Shown: positions 13,631-15,518 of the stretch, one piece after another
How positions within the stretch are numbered: position 1 is the first letter of the stretch
Layout: each line of letters begins with the position of its first letter
NCBI GenBank assembly: GCA_045617725.1
Contig: JAZLJD010000002.1
Location: 1-15,518, forward strand
DNA from: JAZLJD01 sp045617725
Lineage (GTDB): Bacteria; Bacillota; Clostridia; Lachnospirales; Lachnospiraceae
DNA length: 15,518 bases
Direction of reading: 5' to 3'
The notes under the pieces: model-generated
Told to the model about the DNA's origin: nothing
Seen by the model: the letters and a program-made list of their open reading frames with translations, nothing else
Databases searched by the model: none
Translations under genes and position numbers: made by a program

Positions 13631-15076
13631 ATGAAAAACATTTTGTTCGCAGCATCAGAAGCTGCACCGTTTATTAAAACAGGAGGTCTTGCCGATGTTG
13701 TAGGCTCACTTCCGAAGTTTTTAGACAAGCAATATTTTGATGTGCGGGTTATTCTGCCACGCTATAATTGTATGACCCAAAAGGTAAAAGACATGATGTC
13801 GTATAAGACGCATTTCTATATGGACTTCATGGGGAATAACGAGTATGTCGGTGTGCAGGAGGCTGTTTACGAAGGCATTCATTTCTACTTTATCGACAAC
13901 GAGATGATTTTTGGCGGAGCCCATCCTTATTCGGATGACCCGCTTTACGAAATTAAAAAATTTACGTTTTTCTGTCGTGCTGTGCTTTCCGCGCTTCCGC
14001 TCATGGATTTTAAGCCGGATATCATTCACTGCCACGACTGGCAGACCGGCCTGATTCCGGTTTATCTGAAGGAACGCTTCCGCGGGAACCTGTATTTCTG
14101 GGATATTAAGACCATCATGACGATTCATAACTTAAAGTTCCAGGGCAAGTGGGGCGTTGAGGATGTGAAGAACATTACCGGCCTTGACGATTACTTTTTT
14201 ACGCCGGATAAACTGGAAGCCTATAAGGATGCGAACCTCTTAAAAGGCGGTATCGTCTATGCGGATGCGGTAACGACGGTCAGCGAGACCTATGCGCAGG
14301 AGATTCGAACCGCTTTCTACGGAGAGGGGCTTGACGGCATTTTGAATGCCCGTGTGAACGACCTGCGCGGTATTGTGAACGGTATCGATTATGGCACCTA
14401 TGCGCCGGAGACGGACACTGCGATTGCCTGCAACTATACGGCTGCGAATTTCCGGACCAACAAAGTAAAAGATAAACTGGCTCTTCAGAAGCTGCTTGGA
14501 TTGCCCGAGAACCCCAAGAAATTTATGATCGGAATCGTATCAAGACTGACCGATCAGAAGGGACTGGACCTTGTAGCTTATGTAATGGATGACTTATGCC
14601 ACGATGATATTCAGTTCGTCGTGCTGGGAACCGGCGAGGAGCGTTACGAGAACATGTTCCGTCATTTTGCATGGAAGTATCCCGACAAGGTGAGTGCCAA
14701 TATCTATTATTCAGAGGAACTGAGTCATAAGGTATATGCAGCATGCGATGCGTATCTGATGCCGTCTCTCTTTGAACCCTGCGGCTTAAGCCAGCTGATG
14801 GCGCTGCGTTACGGCACCGTTCCGATTGTGCGCCAGACGGGCGGCCTTGCCGATACGGTCATTCCCTTCAATGAGTTTGACGGAACAGGAACAGGTTTTG
14901 GCTTTATGAACTACAATGCGCATGAAATGCTGGCAACCATCCGCTACGCGGAGCAGGTTTATTACAACAAAAAACGTGCATGGAACAATATTGCCGAACG
15001 CGGCATGAAGGAAGATTTCTCCTGGACCAGAGTATTTCATCAGTATCAGGATATGTACGACTGGTTGATAGGCTAG
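13631..15076 (+). CDS. glgA: Glycogen (starch) synthase, ADP-glucose type
   Basis: A family GT5 glycosyltransferase that extends alpha-1,4-glucan from ADP-glucose in the cytosol. The 481-residue length is typical. The N-terminal Rossmann domain shows the nucleotide-sugar motif KTGGLADVVGSLPK (16-29), followed by the CHDWQTGLIP and MTIHNLKFQG blocks. The C-terminal domain has GIVSRLTDQKGLDL, the catalytic-site PSLFEPCGLSQLMALRYG (378-395) with the key Glu at 382, and a second TGGL loop (403-406). No frameshift or missing motif is seen. It sits 19 nt after nagB. No glgB, glgC or glgP is present in the window, so this is either an isolated glgA or part of a pathway scattered over the genome. Confidence 0.96.
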   Translation: MKNILFAASEAAPFIKTGGLADVVGSLPKFLDKQYFDVRVILPRYNCMTQKVKDMMSYKTHFYMDFMGNNEYVGVQEAVYEGIHFYFIDNEMIFGGAHPYSDDPLYEIKKFTFFCRAVLSALPLMDFKPDIIHCHDWQTGLIPVYLKERFRGNLYFWDIKTIMTIHNLKFQGKWGVEDVKNITGLDDYFFTPDKLEAYKDANLLKGGIVYADAVTTVSETYAQEIRTAFYGEGLDGILNARVNDLRGIVNGIDYGTYAPETDTAIACNYTAANFRTNKVKDKLALQKLLGLPENPKKFMIGIVSRLTDQKGLDLVAYVMDDLCHDDIQFVVLGTGEERYENMFRHFAWKYPDKVSANIYYSEELSHKVYAACDAYLMPSLFEPCGLSQLMALRYGTVPIVRQTGGLADTVIPFNEFDGTGTGFGFMNYNAHEMLATIRYAEQVYYNKKRAWNNIAERGMKEDFSWTRVFHQYQDMYDWLIG

Positions 15077-15123
15077 AGGCGATTAAACAGTTGGGATGAC
15101 TTGCGCGTTAGCAATGAGTTGTA

Positions 15124-15167
15124 CAGGCCCTCATAGATTTTGCTTTTGCAAAATCTACGAGGGCCTG
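15124..15167. terminator. Long hairpin after glgA, possible terminator
   Basis: Two 20-nt arms (15124-15143 and 15148-15167) pair at 19 of 20 positions around a TTTT loop; the one mismatch is A15133 opposite C15158. It starts 47 nt after the glgA stop codon. No T-run follows on either strand, so it is not a canonical intrinsic terminator. It could be a U-poor terminator, an RNA-stabilising 3' hairpin or a copy of a dispersed palindromic repeat. The stretch 15077-15123 before it contains nothing I can name. Confidence 0.5.
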
Positions 15168-15221
15168 CTCTATGAACTAGGGTAAAGTGGTAGCGGTTTA
15201 GGTTTACATAAATGCGGGAAT

Positions 15222-15405
15222 CATATAATTCTGCTTTTACCAAAGCATTTTATATGTAAAAAAAAACAAAATATCAGATAAGGGCTATAAAGATTACTCC
15301 TTTTATATGATAGTTGTACATATAAAAATAATTGAAAACTGTTTTTTATATGATAAACATGGAAGAAGTACATATAGAAAATAATGATAATATAATCGTT
15401 ATATG
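15222..15405. repeat. Array of TTATATG and CATATA motifs in AT-rich DNA
   Basis: TTATATG occurs at 15250-15256, 15303-15309, 15346-15352 and 15399-15405; start-to-start distances are 53, 43 and 53 bp, close to whole helical turns. CATATA, its partial inverse, occurs at 15222, 15319 and 15371. Two composite units stand out: TTTTATATGATA (15301-15312) plus GTACATATA (15316-15324), and the same two blocks at 15344-15355 and 15368-15376 with a longer spacer. In the first unit TTTTATATG and CATATAAAA are a perfect 9-bp dyad. This looks like a set of operator sites for a regulator of the gene at 15422. The surrounding 15171-15421 is otherwise non-coding and much richer in A and T than the rest of the window. 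Confidence 0.55.
15391..15396 (+). promoter_or_regulatory. Probable -10 box of the right-edge gene
   Basis: A perfect TATAAT lies 25 nt before the start codon. The -35 position at 17-bp spacing is GTACAT (15368-15373), which is poor and falls inside the repeated GTACATATA block. This arrangement would suit an activator-dependent or tightly repressed promoter. Other AT-rich -10-like strings nearby make the exact box uncertain. Confidence 0.5.
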
Positions 15406-15421
15406 CTTGGGAGGTTTAAAC

Positions 15422-15518
15422 ATGAAATTATCAGTAATTTACGATTCAAAACAGGAAATACAAAGCAGGCTGGAGAATGGATTGTTGAAGGTATGTGCAG
15501 TACTCAAGGGACAGAAGC
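15422..15518 (+). CDS. 5' end of an unidentified gene, cut by the window edge
   Basis: ATG 15422 has a strong GGGAGG (15409-15414) 7 nt upstream, and the frame is open to the last base, giving 32 complete codons. The peptide starts MKLSVIYDSKQEIQSRLENG and continues LLKVCAVLKGQK. The beginning looks like the first beta strand and phosphate loop of flavodoxin-fold proteins (compare VIYDSKTGNT), but the TGNT loop that would bind FMN phosphate is not there. I therefore call it unidentified with a weak flavodoxin-like suggestion. The same frame extends upstream to ATG 15359, but no ribosome binding site serves that start and it lies upstream of the predicted -10. Its AT-rich, repeat-bearing upstream region differs from the rest of the window. 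Confidence 0.6.
   Translation, partial: MKLSVIYDSKQEIQSRLENGLLKVCAVLKGQK

Noticed and set aside
15232..15251. TGCTTT-TACC-AAAGCA followed by TTTT as a terminator
   Set aside because: The stem is only 6 bp and AT-rich and the T-run is four bases; too weak to call in such AT-rich sequence.
15359..15424. Upstream in-frame ATG 15359 as start of the right-edge gene
   Set aside because: No Shine-Dalgarno sequence precedes it and it lies upstream of the predicted -10 box, whereas ATG 15422 has GGGAGG at ideal spacing.
1..15518. Mobile elements, CRISPR arrays, tRNA or rRNA genes
   Set aside because: I saw no transposase-like protein, no regularly spaced direct repeats with unique spacers, and no tRNA- or rRNA-like sequence.

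Overview
The window is a stretch of bacterial chromosome with all genes on the + strand, packed with housekeeping genes and carrying no detectable mobile element, CRISPR array, tRNA or rRNA. Gene order, Gram-positive style ribosome binding sites, moderate GC content, a clostridial-type PurC and a run matching the Bacillus/Clostridium order yqhY-nusB-xseA-xseB-ispA-dxs-yqxC-ahrC-recN point to the Firmicutes. I infer class Clostridia, probably Lachnospiraceae (the family is an inference from protein flavour, not from a search).

Region by region. (1) 1-320 is a leader: a short, very GC-rich inverted-repeat patch, then a sigma-A-like promoter, a ZTP (pfl) riboswitch aptamer and an overlapping intrinsic terminator, all in front of purC. 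ZTP/ZMP signals folate shortage in purine synthesis, so this is a coherent feedback unit. purC ends in a strong intrinsic terminator. (2) 1068-3895 holds deoB (phosphopentomutase) and prfC (release factor 3), 19 nt apart and probably co-transcribed from an extended -10 promoter; prfC starts at TTG 2303. (3) 3900-12825 is a long operon behind a good promoter: an Asp23/YqhY-family gene, nusB, xseA, xseB, ispA, dxs, a TlyA/YqxC-type rRNA methyltransferase, nadK, argR and recN. Several genes overlap by 8-11 nt or lie within a few nt of each other. It joins transcription antitermination, exonuclease VII, early isoprenoid synthesis, RNA methylation, NADP supply, arginine control and recombination repair. 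The 100 nt before recN are the only sizeable gap. (4) 12842-15076 carries nagB and glgA (GlcN-6-P deaminase and ADP-glucose glycogen synthase), 19 nt apart, with a possible promoter of their own. (5) 15077-15421 is non-coding. It holds a long near-perfect hairpin and then a very AT-rich stretch in which TTATATG recurs four times at 53, 43 and 53 bp, with inverted CATATA partners, in front of a TATAAT box and a good ribosome binding site. The gene that follows (15422 on) is cut by the window edge and cannot be named securely.

The most interesting non-coding signals are the ZTP riboswitch on purC and the helically spaced repeat array controlling the truncated right-edge gene. I found no obviously new multi-gene system; the coding part is ordinary core genome.
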